From Anthoceros angustus (Eukaryota > Streptophyta > Anthocerotopsida > Anthocerotales > Anthocerotaceae): a stretch of DNA of 64,000 nucleotides. Every line of letters starts with the position of its first letter. Position 1 is the first letter of the stretch. The stretch covers positions 1 through 64,000 of the forward strand of contig MU008216.1 of NCBI GenBank assembly GCA_010909165.1, given 5' to 3'. This document shows, piece by piece, positions 33,541-43,831 of this stretch. The notes under the pieces were generated by a model. That model was not told the origin of the DNA. It ran no database searches and saw only the letters and a program-made list of their open reading frames with translations. Position numbers and translations under genes: made by a program.

Positions 33541-34225
33541 TACAAGGTGCGGATGAGTGCAAGACGGCATTATGGGGTAGAGATCAGCTATGGCAATGGG
33601 AAATCATGTCATTTGTGCTGAAGAATGCCTTCATCTACTTTCAGCGGATCGCAGATCTGGAGCTGCAACGTATGTCATCTGTGAAGTGTTATATTGATGA
33701 CATATTGGTTTTTAGTGAGACACTGGAAAAGCATCTGCAGCACTTAGAAATGCTACTATAAAGGCTGTCACAATCAAGGTTGAAAGCACATCGTAAGAAG
33801 TGCAGCTTTGCCTTTCAGGAGATAGAGTATCTCGGGCATAAGATTGTGCCAGAAGGGATCATGCCACAATTGGCAAAGGCTCAGGCTGAGATGCAGATGC
33901 CCAGGCCACGAGATGTGGCAGCACTAAGGGCTTTCTTAAGCCTAGTCAATTACTTTCGCATGTTCATGAAGGACATGAGTGCGATCTGCAAGCCGTTGTA
34001 TGATTTACTCAAGAAGGATATGGCTTGGCAGTGGGAATTGGAGCATGAAGCAGCATGGAAAGAGTTGAAAGATCAACTCGCAGAAAGGCCCATGCTAGCT
34101 CGACCAGATTTTGAGAGACCGATTTGTCTTATATATAGACTGGAGCATTGCGGGAATTGGAGTCGTGCTTTCTCAAGTAACAAAGCAAGGAGAGGAGCGA
34201 GTTGTGGCGTATGCCAGCAGGTCCA
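33541..34225 (+). pseudogene. Ty3/gypsy pol fragment 1 (RT end to RNase H start)
   Basis: Reads CYIDDILVFSETLEKHLQHL (the YIDD catalytic box of gypsy RT at about 33692), then KKCSFAFQEIEYLGHKI, ALRAFLSLVNYFRMFMKDMS, PLYDLLKKD and the RNase H start IGVVLSQVTKQGEERVVAYA. A frame break lies near 34120. It ends abruptly in the middle of RNase H and runs into a second gypsy piece. Confidence 0.85.
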
Positions 34226-35601
34226 ATAAAGGTGAAGAAGGTCCTACTAGTAGGCAAATACTTGAAGGCGTACATCATTTTCCCAATTGTGAATAGCGAG
34301 TGGGTGGCGCCTATTGTGGTGGTACCCAAGAAGCAACCCGGTTATATACGGGTCTGGCAGGATTGGAGGAAGCTCAACGCTGCCACCGAGAAAAATCATT
34401 TTCTGATGCCCTTCGTGGATGACATATTGGACAAGGTGGCAGGGCGGACGGCCTATTCCTTCTTGGATGGCTATTCGGAATACAATCAGCTGCACTTGCG
34501 AGAATCAAATTGGGATAAAACAACGTTCATCACGGAGTGGGGGACGTTTGCATACGAAAGAAGCGCTTTCGGAGTGACCGGAGTGCCGGGGTCCTTCATG
34601 CGAATGGTGACGAACATTTTCCGGGACTTTTTAAGGGACTTTATGGAGGTCTTCCTGGATGATTTCTATGTGCATGGCAAACAAAATAAGCCCGTTGGTC
34701 ATATGAGGAAATGCCTGGAACGTTGCCGAGAGACCCAGCTATGCTTACACGCGGAGAAGTGCTATTTCGGTATGACGAAAGGAATTCTGCGCTGCCGCGA
34801 GACCCAGCTGTGCTTACACCCGGAGAAGTGCTACCTCAAAATGACAGAAGGAATACTGTTGGGTCATCGGGTGTCCGACAAGGGAATTAAGATGGATCAA
34901 GATAAGGTTAAGGTCATTAAGTCTCTCCTACCGCCCACGAATTTGAAGGAACATAGGGGTTCTTGGGTATGGTGAGTTATTATCAAAGGTTCATCAAGGA
35001 CTTTGCCAAATGGGCTGCATCATTCATAGAGCTATTGCGAAAGAAGGAAGAATGGACGTGGTGGCTAGATTGGGAGAAGGCGTTTTCGGGACCTGTAGAG
35101 TACTCTAATAAGTGCACCTATCCTAAAAGGACTGGACTGGGATGGAGGTTTCATGTGTATGTGGATATGTCAGCATTTTCCATTGATGTAGTGTTGAGCC
35201 AAAAGGATGACAAGCGGAAGGACTATCCTATCTATTACGCCAGACGGCAACTCACCAATGTAGAACGCAAGTACACCACCACAGAACGCGAGGTATTAGG
35301 GATGGTGTATGCTATGAAGAAGTATAAGCACTACCTGTTGCCCAGTGAATTCGTGTTTTATGTGAACCATTTCACACTGAAGCACTTGGTGAATAAGGCG
35401 AACCTGTCCGGGAGAATCGACTGGTGGATATTGTTACTGCAGGAGTTCACGTTTGAGGTGGAGATACGACAAGGGCGGCAACATCAAAATGCAGACTTTA
35501 TGTCCTGGCTTAAGACTGAGCTTGTGCTTAAGGACGAGGAAGATGTCTTCCCAGATGAAACCCTTGTGGCGACAGCAGGAATGGAACAGCAAAACGAGTA
35601 G
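34226..35601 (+). pseudogene. Ty3/gypsy pol fragment 2 (RT and RNase H)
   Basis: Starts SEWVAPIVVVPKKQPGYIRV, the beginning of gypsy RT, so it is a new element fused to fragment 1. Then FLDGYSEYNQ, TFAYERSAFGVTGVP, and VFLDDFYVHG, where the usual Y-x-D-D box reads FLDD. A 66-base tandem repeat (34727-34857) duplicates RCRETQLCLH within RT. After a frameshift at about 34965 come GMVSYYQRFIKDFA, HVYVDMSAFSIDVVLSQKDD, TTTEREVLGMVYAMKKYKHY and HQNADFMSWL (RNase H). Ends with a stop at 35601. Confidence 0.88.
34727..34857 (+). repeat. Internal 66 bp tandem duplication in gypsy RT
   Basis: Two adjacent units encode RCRETQLCLHAEKCYFGMTK and RCRETQLCLHPEKCYLKMTE. The units differ at several bases, so it is an old duplication, not a simple read artefact. 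Confidence 0.85.
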
Positions 35602-35802
35602 AGCTGCCAAAACCCTAAGCTACTAAATCCCAACTAGATGGCAGACGCGGAGAAGGGGAGTGCCCACTGCGGAAGACCCACATATAACGAGCTAGAATGA
35701 TATCTGTGAAGCATGGACATGCCCACCAACCTGACGCGCAGCCAAGATAGGACCGGACGGAGTGGAGCGACGTTACTTGCACAGGAGGAAACGGAGACCT
35801 AA
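35602..35802. other. Unassigned spacer between gypsy pieces
   Basis: No frame or repeat recognised. Confidence 0.4.
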
Positions 35803-35991
35803 CTAAGAGGAATGCGCAAGGGAGTCAACAGCAGAGTCTGTCCGTGTTGCCACTGCTTCTACCCACCTGGTGTAGTAGTCCGTCACCACCAGGATATACC
35901 TCCTCTGGGTGTGCCTTGTCGTTAGCCTTATTGGCCCAACGAAGTCAATCCCCCATTTTTCGAAGGGTGCAAGTGTCAAAATAGGCACCAA
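35803..35991 (-). pseudogene. Ty3/gypsy integrase fragment, inverted
   Basis: Minus strand: PFEKWGIDFVGPI with the first catalytic Asp, and YILVVTDYYTRWVEAV after it, the gypsy integrase core. Orientation is opposite to the adjoining RT fragments, so it is from another insertion. Confidence 0.85.
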
Positions 35992-36139
35992 CAGCCATTG
36001 TGTTGCTGGGTTGGCTTCCGATCCACGTGCATCACACCGCCAACGAACTGGATATACTTACATATGCTGTAGGGCCACCAAAGAGTCGGCCTTTAGAATC
36101 TTTTTGGCGGTGACCTAGGCTACATAATGTAGTACTGTG

Positions 36140-36981
36140 GCAGATTTTTTATACGAGAAGATTCGAAGATTGCAGCGGGAAAGACAACAGGAGCAGAAGA
36201 ATGATAATGTGCCTCGAGATATGCCCACCGCCATCCAGGAAAATCCGTCAGCATCAGTAAGTGTTGTTATGCTCTTTTAAATCAGTTTTAGCAGATTGAA
36301 AACTAATGATTTTGTTCTATTAGGTTGTGACCTTACACGAAGACGGACAATTTCTTCGAAGTCCTCAGCTTCATCACTTTCTAGGCAACTATGATAATGT
36401 TGGACAAGTTGTGCCAATCAAGCCAAGTGGTCGTGAAAATTACATTTTCAATTTGTACAATTGTACAGTCAATTTTCCAAAATAAGGTGAGTATCATTGC
36501 TTAAGTATCTGTGGTTATTACTGAATTTTTCCAGTGTTCCCTAGTTATCAACCTAATTTGTGTTTGGGTGCTAATTTACCTAGACCCTATGTCTCTTCGC
36601 AGCTCTCGGATAGCAGGCGAGGAAATGGAGGACGATGATGAGAGCTCGGCAGAAAGCGAGCTTGGTCCATCGGATGAAGACGAGTGGACGATCCCGGACA
36701 TGTTAGGGCATTCCGATGATGACAAAGTGGATTCTTATGCACAGGGTGAAGAGGGGGATGCAGACCTTTTTTTGGAGTATGCTGTGCCTGGGAATTCCAT
36801 GGATGTAGCAACAGAGCCTTACGAGTGTGAGGTAGTCCCGGGCGCCGCCACGGCGCCGAAAGTGTCGCTGACTCGCCAGGAGTTGCCAACACCGGACCCT
36901 CAGTGGTTTATAGGGTTTGCAAAGGAGGAGGACTCAAGGCGCCACGCACCTGCAAGAGGGGCCGGGGAAGGCCGCTTTTGC
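36140..36981 (+). pseudogene. Spliced plus-strand gene fragment, truncated by copia element 3
   Basis: Three putative exons. Exon a (to 36256): FLYEKIRRLQRERQQEQ, a charged helix. Intron 36257-36323 (GTAAGT..TTAG). Exon b: VVTLHEDGQFLRSPQLHHFL, IKPSGRENYIFNLYN. Intron about 36487-36600 (GTGAGT..CGCAG). Exon c: EEMEDDDESSAESELGPSDE and LTRQELPTPDPQWFIGF, acidic. Exon b closes with a stop just before the second donor unless one base is wrong. The frame runs into the LTR of copia 3 at 36982. I do not recognise the family. Confidence 0.5.
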
Positions 36982-37159
36982 CGTTAAATATACTGCTTTA
37001 GTTTGGTTACATTACTACCATTTAGGGTTAGTGGTAGTTATGACAGTTACGTTTTAGTTTTAGGATATATACAATGTGTTCTTCCTTTTCTAATCTAATG
37101 CAAATGTGGTTTCGTGTGTTCGTTTCTATTTGTGCACATGTTAATCCCATAATTTATCA
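36982..37159 (+). repeat. 5' LTR of copia element 3
   Basis: 178 bases, ends ATAATTTATCA immediately before the primer site. The first base reads C where the 3' LTR has the expected T of TG. Confidence 0.92.
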
Positions 37160-37171
37160 TGGTATCAGAGC
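37160..37171 (+). other. Primer-binding site of copia element 3
   Basis: TGGTATCAGAGC, the standard plant copia site complementary to the 3' end of initiator-Met tRNA, directly after the LTR. Confidence 0.92.
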
Positions 37172-37236
37172 AGAGTTTAATCTGCTCATTTTGCTCCACT
37201 AAAATTCTGCTGTTTTATTGAATTATGTGAACTTTC

Positions 37237-37788
37237 TTGATTCTGCTTAAAGATTATGTATTTCTTTTTATTCTAATGCATGGTATGATGCCTCGTAGAA
37301 ATTTCTACATGCAATCATGGCTAGCTGATGATAGGGTTGTGGAGAACAAGAAAATTTCTCTACCTATAGAGTCAAATTTTCAAGAAGAATTTGAGAGTTT
37401 GTATTTCAAGCAATCTTTAACTTCTTCTCAACAAGAAGATAGGTTACGATTTCTAAAATATTTTATTTCATCTTATAGACCAGATTACCAGACCAGACCA
37501 GATGTTCATTGTTTATGCTCTCAGGATAGGTCTGGTTTAGATTTAGATTGTAATCCATCTTCCTCAAAACCTTATCATTTTCTTGCTTCTATAGATAATA
37601 ATCCTGAGGCTTTACTTAATTCAGTAGTAAATTTGAAAAGTCTTGTTTTGGAAATTTCCTATAAAGTAGAAATGTTGTCTCATAGGTACGACAAATTACA
37701 GGCATGTAATTCCACTTCTATAGTCAAGAATGTATTAGAATTACATAAGCAGATTAAAGAAATTCAAGCTAAAGGAGTGATGTCCTAA
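37237..37788 (+). CDS. Leader ORF upstream of gag in copia element 3
   Basis: Intact 183-codon ORF between primer site and gag; the start may be 37276 or 37285 (MMPRRNFYMQSW). AT-rich codons unlike gag-pol. Sequence includes NFQEEFESLYFKQSLTSSQQ and a predicted coiled coil at the C-terminus (NLKSLVLEISYKVEML, ELHKQIKEIQAKG). Copia normally has a single gag-pol frame here. A related broken leader (start MHPRK, then a Lys-rich helix) follows the LTR of copia element 4. Function unknown; RNA binding, Gag-like or regulatory roles are guesses. Confidence 0.7.
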   Translation: MILLKDYVFLFILMHGMMPRRNFYMQSWLADDRVVENKKISLPIESNFQEEFESLYFKQSLTSSQQEDRLRFLKYFISSYRPDYQTRPDVHCLCSQDRSGLDLDCNPSSSKPYHFLASIDNNPEALLNSVVNLKSLVLEISYKVEMLSHRYDKLQACNSTSIVKNVLELHKQIKEIQAKGVMS

Positions 37789-37828
37789 TCGCTTCTTCCC
37801 TACTTCTTGAGAATTGCTATCCAACATC

Positions 37829-38730
37829 ATGGCGACAACCATGCATTATAAGAGAAAGATCGCCTAACGCCCCGCCAATTATGATGCTTGGAGTTATAGG
37901 ATAAGAACTATCCTAGAGGAGAAGCAATTAATGGATGTCGTTGATGGAACACTTCCGAACGACACAGATGACTGGGCTCAACTACACCGTGGTACACTGC
38001 TCGACGCAAAGGAAGACGAAACTTGCAAGTCGCACAAGGCCAAAACAATTGATTTCATCAATTTCTCAAGAGATGATTCCGCATGTCAAGTTAACGAAAC
38101 ATTCCAGTGAAGTCTGGTCCTTATTTGCTGAGACGTATGAAGCAAAGGATATGATGACGAAGTGCAACTCGCCTGTAATTTGAGGATGAAAGAAAGTTAT
38201 TTATGTTGAATCTCATGTGGCTAAGTTTCGAGCTGCTCTGCCAAACTCGTGATCTTGTGGAGTTCTTCTCCCGAGTCCAGAGTCAGTCAGCTTGTTGGCA
38301 TCTCTGCCACCTAGCTACGAGCAATGGAGCTCTAGCCAAGCAGTCAGCAGTTATTCCACCACAAATGACTACTCCCCGCAACCACGAATTTGATGCCTGA
38401 GGTTAGTAGGAGCTCTATTACAAGCAGAAGCTAATAGAAAACATATGAAAGCAGGATCCAGTGGAGGGGGCTCATCTCACAAACAATCCGACACTGCTCT
38501 TTATCCTGGCCGTGGAAGAGGAAGAGGCAGGTCGAGGGCGTGGAGGATTTGGACGTGGTCGTGGTGGCGCTTCTCAACCGCCTTCCAATCATGGAAACAA
38601 CTCTACCTCTCATGGTGGGAAGAAGCCCGGCCGCGGTAACCATCAGAATATACCGTGCCACTGCATCAAGGACTGTAGGAAGAGAAAAGCCGACGAGGCT
38701 GCGAAGGGAAAGCAGGCAGAAGGGCATGTA
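37829..38730 (+). pseudogene. Gag of copia element 3, frameshifted
   Basis: Starts MATTMHYKRK then NYDAWSYRIRTILEEKQLMD and VVDGTLPND, the copia gag core. Later come a Gly/Arg-rich stretch (RGRGRGRSRA) and a damaged zinc knuckle (IPCHCIKDCRKRKADEA, with part of the C-x2-C-x4-H-x4-C spacing lost). Several frameshifts and stops. Confidence 0.75.
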
Positions 38731-38739
38731 GCAAGAGCC

Positions 38740-39260
38740 TCCACACCGGGGCTATTGGTGGTTCAGACTCGCTGCGTACACATGACCGGGTTTCTCGGCT
38801 GGAGCCGCCTAACTATATGTGTGCACAATTCAAGGGGCTTTGTGACTTATCTACCTGCACCAACTTGTCACAAATCAGCGGTGTCATTAGGAGACAATTC
38901 AGAAATCCCCATCAAAGGAGCGGGAACAGTAGAAGTTGCCCTGACTGGTGGAGGAACTCTTAGGCTAGAGAATACGTTGCACATGCCGCTGTTGGCTAAA
39001 AACTTGGTCAGCACGATGGCACTTGGCAAGACTGGCCTTTACAGGATCACCTTTGAAGGGACTTCATGTGTGATCTCCATGATGGACTCTCCTACAACAG
39101 TTATAGCTCGGGGATCTCCCTTGTATGACTTGTATCTGCTGGATTTTATCCCACTTGCTTCACATCCTACAAATATAGCTCGGATCTCCCTTGTATGACT
39201 TGTATCTGCTGGATTTTATCCCACTTGCTTCACATCCTACAGCACATGCCACAGGAGTTA
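38740..39260 (+). pseudogene. Protease and gag-pre-integrase of copia element 3
   Basis: In a shifted frame the protease start is followed by NHMCAQFKGLCDL; the D-S-G-A-S motif is blurred by indels at about 38795. Then GTVEVALTGGGTLRLENTLH, LLAKNLVSTMALGKTGLYRI. A 70-72 base tandem duplication (39102-39173 / 39174-39243, LYDLYLLDFIPLASH twice) breaks the frame. Confidence 0.75.
39174..39243 (+). repeat. Short tandem duplication in copia 3 gag-pre-integrase
   Basis: Copy of 39102-39173 with a two-base indel. Confidence 0.85.
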
Positions 39261-40180
39261 AGATGGCTGTGAGCAAAGCATTTCGATGGCACTGCCGGTT
39301 AGGCCATCCGAATATTCAGGCGATGAGAAGATTACTAAAAGAGAATATGGTGACAGGATTTGCAGAATCCGAGTTACCTGACATGGAGTTGTGTGTGGCC
39401 TGCGTACATGGGAAACAGTTTAAGTCTCATTTCGGCAGTGGCAAGCCACGGAAGGAGACAGACACTCTTGATTTGATTCATTCCGACATCTGTGGACCCA
39501 TGTCTGTTCCTTCCTGAGGAGGAGCTCGCTATTTTGTAGTCTTTGAAGATGACAAGACCCACTTCACGGTCACTGAGCTCCTGCAACATAAGAGTGAAGT
39601 ATTTGATAGTTTTAAAAGGTATCTTGCATATGCAGAGCGTCAGACTGGCCAGCAGTTGAAGTGCATCAGGTCTGACAATGCCAAAGAGTATCTTTCTACT
39701 ACTTTTCAACAGTTTTGTCAAGACAAAGGCATTACACGGCAGCTCACTATCCCTTACCATTCAGACATGAATGGTCGTGCTGAGAGAAGACATCGCACTA
39801 TTCAAGATGCCGCCGCTTCTATTGTTTCGTGGAGGTCACTGCTGCTTTTTGGGCCGAGGCCCTAAGTTATGGCATATCCGCAGTATCAGATCGCAGCCAT
39901 CTCTTCGTGGAGTAACTCCCTTTGAAGCTTGGACGGGTGTCAAGCCTGATCTGGATCATCTTCGTGTTTTTGGGAGCATCGCATATGCTCATATTCCTGA
40001 CAAACTGCGACAGAAGTTTTCTTATAAATCCAAGAGACACATCTTTATTGGGTACACAACTGGAATTCATGGGTACAAACTCTTTGATCCTACCTCTCGC
40101 AGAGTCGTTCATGCTAGGATCGCTGTTTTTATGAACGCCCAAAGGTTGCGTCAGACCCGGGCTGATCCAAATGATCTGTA
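39260..40180 (+). pseudogene. Integrase of copia element 3
   Basis: Zinc-binding H-H-C-C part (WHCRLGHPNIQAM, CVACVHGKQFKSH), catalytic D-D-E residues in LIHSDICGPMS, KCIRSDNAKEYLS and MNGRAERRHRTIQ, then the C-terminal LDHLRVFGSIAYAHIP and KRHIFIGYTTGIHGYKLFDP. One in-frame stop at about 39515 and one frameshift near 39850 interrupt it. Confidence 0.9.
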
Positions 40181-40525
40181 ATTCCGCTTAGAACCCCGCC
40201 TGTATGTAGAACCCGAGTGAGAAGGTGATTTAGACGTTGCTGAATTCCCTACCCTTGATCCTTCCTTTCTCCCGGCTATTGTTCCCCATGCTGGTCCTGA
40301 TGCAGTAGCTGATGATGTTGCTGATCTTATCCCGCCGGATTTCGTTGATCAGCCCCTTAGCCCTATTCCAGCTCCTCCTCACGATCTTGCCCCTCCTCTC
40401 CCTCAAGACGATTTTGGAGTTGATGATCCTGTCGAGTATGTCATGCCTCTTCCTGAGTCTCCAAATTTTCTTCGGCTCGCACGCACCATTGCACTCTGAT
40501 CTGGCCGGAGCAACCCACAAACCCG

Positions 40526-42160
40526 GTGACTGATTGGTCGCCGGATCAGCCCTGCCTCGCCCCGTGGCCTGGCGTCGAGACTTCAGTTGAGACTGTTCAT
40601 CTTGCCGTCAATCCTGGTTACGAGCCACAATCTTATCAGGAGGCCGTTCAAGGGCCTGAATCTCAGCAGTGGAAGGAAGCAATCAAATCTGAGTATGATT
40701 CACTTCTTACTACTGGCACTTGGGAGCTTTGCAGACCCCCTACGGGGAGGAAAATTGTGAGTAGTAAGTGGGTCTTCAAGCTCAAGTATCGGGCAGACGG
40801 GTCAATTGCTCGCTCTAAGGCACGGCTTGTTGCTCGAGGTTTTTCTCAAGTTCCTGGCTTGACTACTATGACACCTTTTCTCCTGTAGTCAAAGCCCAGT
40901 CCCTTAGAGTGCTGTTTGCTATGTCCGCCTTTTTCTCCTTGTTCCTTCATCAGATGGATGTGAAGACGGCCTTTCTTCATGGTCGCTTGGAGGAAGAAAT
41001 CTACATGCAACAGCCGGAGGGGCATGAGATTTCTGGTAAGGAAGATTGGGCGTGTAGGCTGCTCAAGACAATATATGGTCTGAAACAGAGTCCAAGAGCA
41101 TGGTATGCATGTATTGATGAGTTCTTACAGGACCTTGGTTTTGAGAAGTCGACGGCCGCTTCCAATGTGTACTTGCTCCAGGATGCTGATGGTTTTGTCA
41201 TCCTAGCTCTTTATGTAGATGACTGCATTCTTCTCGGCACTGACCTGTCAAGAATAGAGAGGATTAAAGGTCTGTTGTTAGGAAGGTTTGAGATGGTAGA
41301 TGTAGGTGAGCTTTCCTACTGTCTAGGCACTCAACTTCTACGGAACTCAGAGACTGGGCAGCTAGTTATTTATCAAGAGAAGTATATCTTTGATATGTTG
41401 TTCAAGTATAAGCTTATGGAGGCTAAACCTGCTGCCACCCCTATGGAGGCTGGTTGTAAATTGCTTAAGGAGCAATCACCTCAAACAGACGCTATGGCTC
41501 TGAAGCGAAGGACCCATGTTCCGTATGCTCAGAAGGTCTTTGATTGCTCCAATCATACTCGCCGATATCTCTTCCGCTAGCATGGCCTCTCGCTTTGAAG
41601 GACCTCGGGAAGTTCAACGTCACCGCTAAACGAATTTTGCATTATTTGAAGGGAACCAGCAAGCATGGAATTCACTATGCGAAGCAGACTAAGGGTGAGG
41701 AAGCAATTGGTTGGCTACGACGCCGATTGGGCTTCTCACCTTATACTAGGAAGCCGGGTATGCGTTTATGCCGGAGGTGTCATACTGTCGCCCAAGAAAC
41801 ACCCATCGCTCCGTTTCTACGGAAGCTGAATATGCTGCACTTACACAAGCTGCGAAAGAAGGCATCTGGTTGAGGCGTTTGCTTAAAGACATTGGTCAGG
41901 AGCAGACTCAATCGACACTCATCTACTGTGACAACCAGTCAGCACTTACCCTTGCACAGAACCCAGTTTTCCATGCTCAAACAAAACATATTGAGGTTCA
42001 TCATCATTTCATCCGTGATGCTGTGAGCTCAAGTCAGATCTGTCTTGAGTATGTCCCTATAGACTCTAATGCAGCTGACCTGCTTACAAAAGCTCTACCT
42101 AAGTTGAAGCATAACCAGTTCAAAGAGATGCTTGGAGTCTTGGACTCCAGTGGCATATGA
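40526..42160 (+). pseudogene. Reverse transcriptase and RNase H of copia element 3
   Basis: RT: KWVFKLKYRADGSIARSKAR, HQMDVKTAFLHGRLEEEIYM, TIYGLKQSPRAWY, and LYVDDCILLG (YVDD at 41212-41223), VGELSYCLGTQLL. RNase H: STEAEYAALTQAAKEGIWLR, YCDNQSALTLAQNP, HHHFIRDAV, SNAADLLTKALPKLK, stop at 42160. Frame breaks near 40885, 41520 and 41800. Domains are otherwise complete, unlike elements 1 and X. Confidence 0.9.
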
Positions 42161-42227
42161 ATTTATGCTACCTTAGAAAGGACTGATTGTGGTGTGTTGC
42201 TAGCAGGATATGCCTACTTCCATGTGT

Positions 42228-43235
42228 TCAAGAAGTGTCAGACCCTGAGCTAGTGTCTTCAAAGAACAGTGATCTTCTGTCTTCCCTTCTCCTCCGTAGT
42301 ATCTCGAGGTAGTTTGGGTCGAAGTCATGCTCTGGCTCTTCCTCAATGTCTTCGTCGTCGGTAGCATAGACTACTCCTGCTTCTTCATACAATTTGTCTC
42401 TAGACACTGCACACCGCAACACATAGCGTTGTTAGTTTGTCAGTCAAGAATTACTTCAGTTTTCTCAAACCACAACAACAGTGGGAGGTCTCAGAGTGCT
42501 GAAGAAACTCACTGTAAAAGGAGATGAAGTTCCCACTAGATCCTCCCCACCTGTACCAGTTCTCATGGATCATAGCAATTCCCGTTTCAGTGCAGGTGTA
42601 CACTTCTGGAGTTAGAGGATCATTCACGCCGTCACCGTCGGTCACAAGCCTAACAGTTTTCTTAGGGTGTCCTCTAGGCAGTGTGAAAGGTCTGCCCCTG
42701 TAGCTCATAGGGAGGACCACTCTGTCTTCAGCCTGTTGAGGAGGCACAACAACGTTGCTCAAAGGACCACAAGTAGAGATAAAGTTATGACTGACAGGAG
42801 GACCGACTCTGGGCGCTTGGTTAGCAACAGGAACAGCTGGAAGGCCGTTTCTTCCTCTGAGCTCGTCAATTTCTCTTCTGAGCTCAATCTCTTGCAACTC
42901 AAGCTGATTCACCCGGTTCTTCCAGTACTGGTTCATGCGGCGGCTCTCCCTCCTCGTCTGATGCATCCACTTAGGTGTTCGTCCATGCCTTGGACAATAT
43001 GGCGGCCGTAAGTATACAACCGGTGTTCTCGTTCGAGCATATGCCGGCAAAGCGTGTGCAGTGGCGCTCTCGAGGCTGGCGCTGGGGAGCAGCAGCCTCA
43101 ACCCGACTTTGTCTGCGGCATGGGCCTCTTCGCTCACTGGTTGAGGGTGGCTCCATCACCCTCGCTCTCTTCCGAATCAGATACGGGTATGGGCTCACTT
43201 GAGGTACCAGTGGCAACTATGCTTCTCGACGCCAT
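42228..43235 (-). CDS. Antisense spliced gene inside copia element 3
   Basis: On the strand opposite to the retrotransposon, tail to tail with pol (68 bp apart). Start region at 43235 (MASRSIVATGTSSEPIPVSD, acidic), then a possible donor CCA/GTGAGC at 43137. The main exon (to 42513) encodes SRRMNQYWKNRVNQLELQEI (coiled coil), then VRLVTDGDGVNDPLTPEVYT and ENWYRWGGSSGNFISFY. Intron 42407-42512 (106 bp, GTGAGT..TGCAG, phase 1). The last exon encodes SRDKLYEEAGVVYATDDEDI with an acidic tail to the stop at 42228. The same architecture and intron position occur in element 1 (13099-13900). About 260-290 residues. No known family recognised. Confidence 0.8.
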
Positions 43236-43476
43236 CTTGTGCAGAGTGAAACTCGCGAATTCTTGCTTTGAGGCTGAGCACAAGCAAGTTTTGAAGGTGC
43301 TGCTTTGAAGTCTGCACGCGCTGAGGATGATGGGAGTAACCCGTGGTTTTTGGGCGGCTTGCGGTCATGATGATGTGTACGCCAGGGTTTAAGCTTGGGG
43401 TTTTGTCTGAACCCGTTCGTTTAGTATACTTTCTTTTATGAGCTCTACTCAGCTAAATGTTAGCAATGAGTGGGAG

Positions 43477-43654
43477 TGTTAAATATACTGCTTTAGTTTG
43501 GTTACATTACTACCATTTAGGGTTAGTGGTAGTTATGACAGGTACGTTTCAGTTTTAGGATATATACAATGTGTTCTTCCTTTTCTAATCTAATGCAAAT
43601 GTGGTTTCGTGTGTTCGTTTCTATTTGTGCACATGTTAATCCCATAATTTATCA
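43477..43654 (+). repeat. 3' LTR of copia element 3
   Basis: 178 bases starting TGTTAAATATACTGC after AATGAGTGGGAG (polypurine tract) and ending ATTTATCA. Nearly identical to 36982-37159. Confidence 0.93.
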
Positions 43655-43679
43655 GGCTGCAACCTGTCCAGGGGGAGAA

Positions 43680-43707
43680 GAAGGGCGCCGGCCGGCCGGC
43701 GCCCTTC
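43680..43707. repeat. Perfect 28 bp GC-rich palindrome
   Basis: GAAGGGCGCCGGCC is followed directly by its reverse complement. A degraded relative (GCGCCGGCCGGCTGGCGC) lies at about 43785-43802. Confidence 0.9.
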
Positions 43708-43831
43708 GAGGTGTTGTGGTGGGTTCAACCTCTGCCCACAGGTCGGGCTCACAGCGAGAGGTCATGCAAGAAGGGAGGAAGAGCGCCGGCCGGCTGGCGC
43801 CCCAGGAGAAGGATCCTCTCACGAGCAGCAT

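Larger units (their letters stand above)
36982..43654 (+). mobile_element. Ty1/copia element 3, near full length (6.67 kb)
   Basis: Paired 178 bp LTRs (36982-37159 and 43477-43654) differ at about three bases (98%), so insertion is recent. Order: LTR, primer site 37160, leader ORF 37237-37788, gag from 37829, protease, integrase, RT, RNase H to 42160, antisense gene 42228-43235, purine stretch AATGAGTGGGAG, LTR. No target duplication is evident (left flank CTTTTGC, right flank GGCTGC), which suggests recombination between copies or deletion at an edge. Confidence 0.93.
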
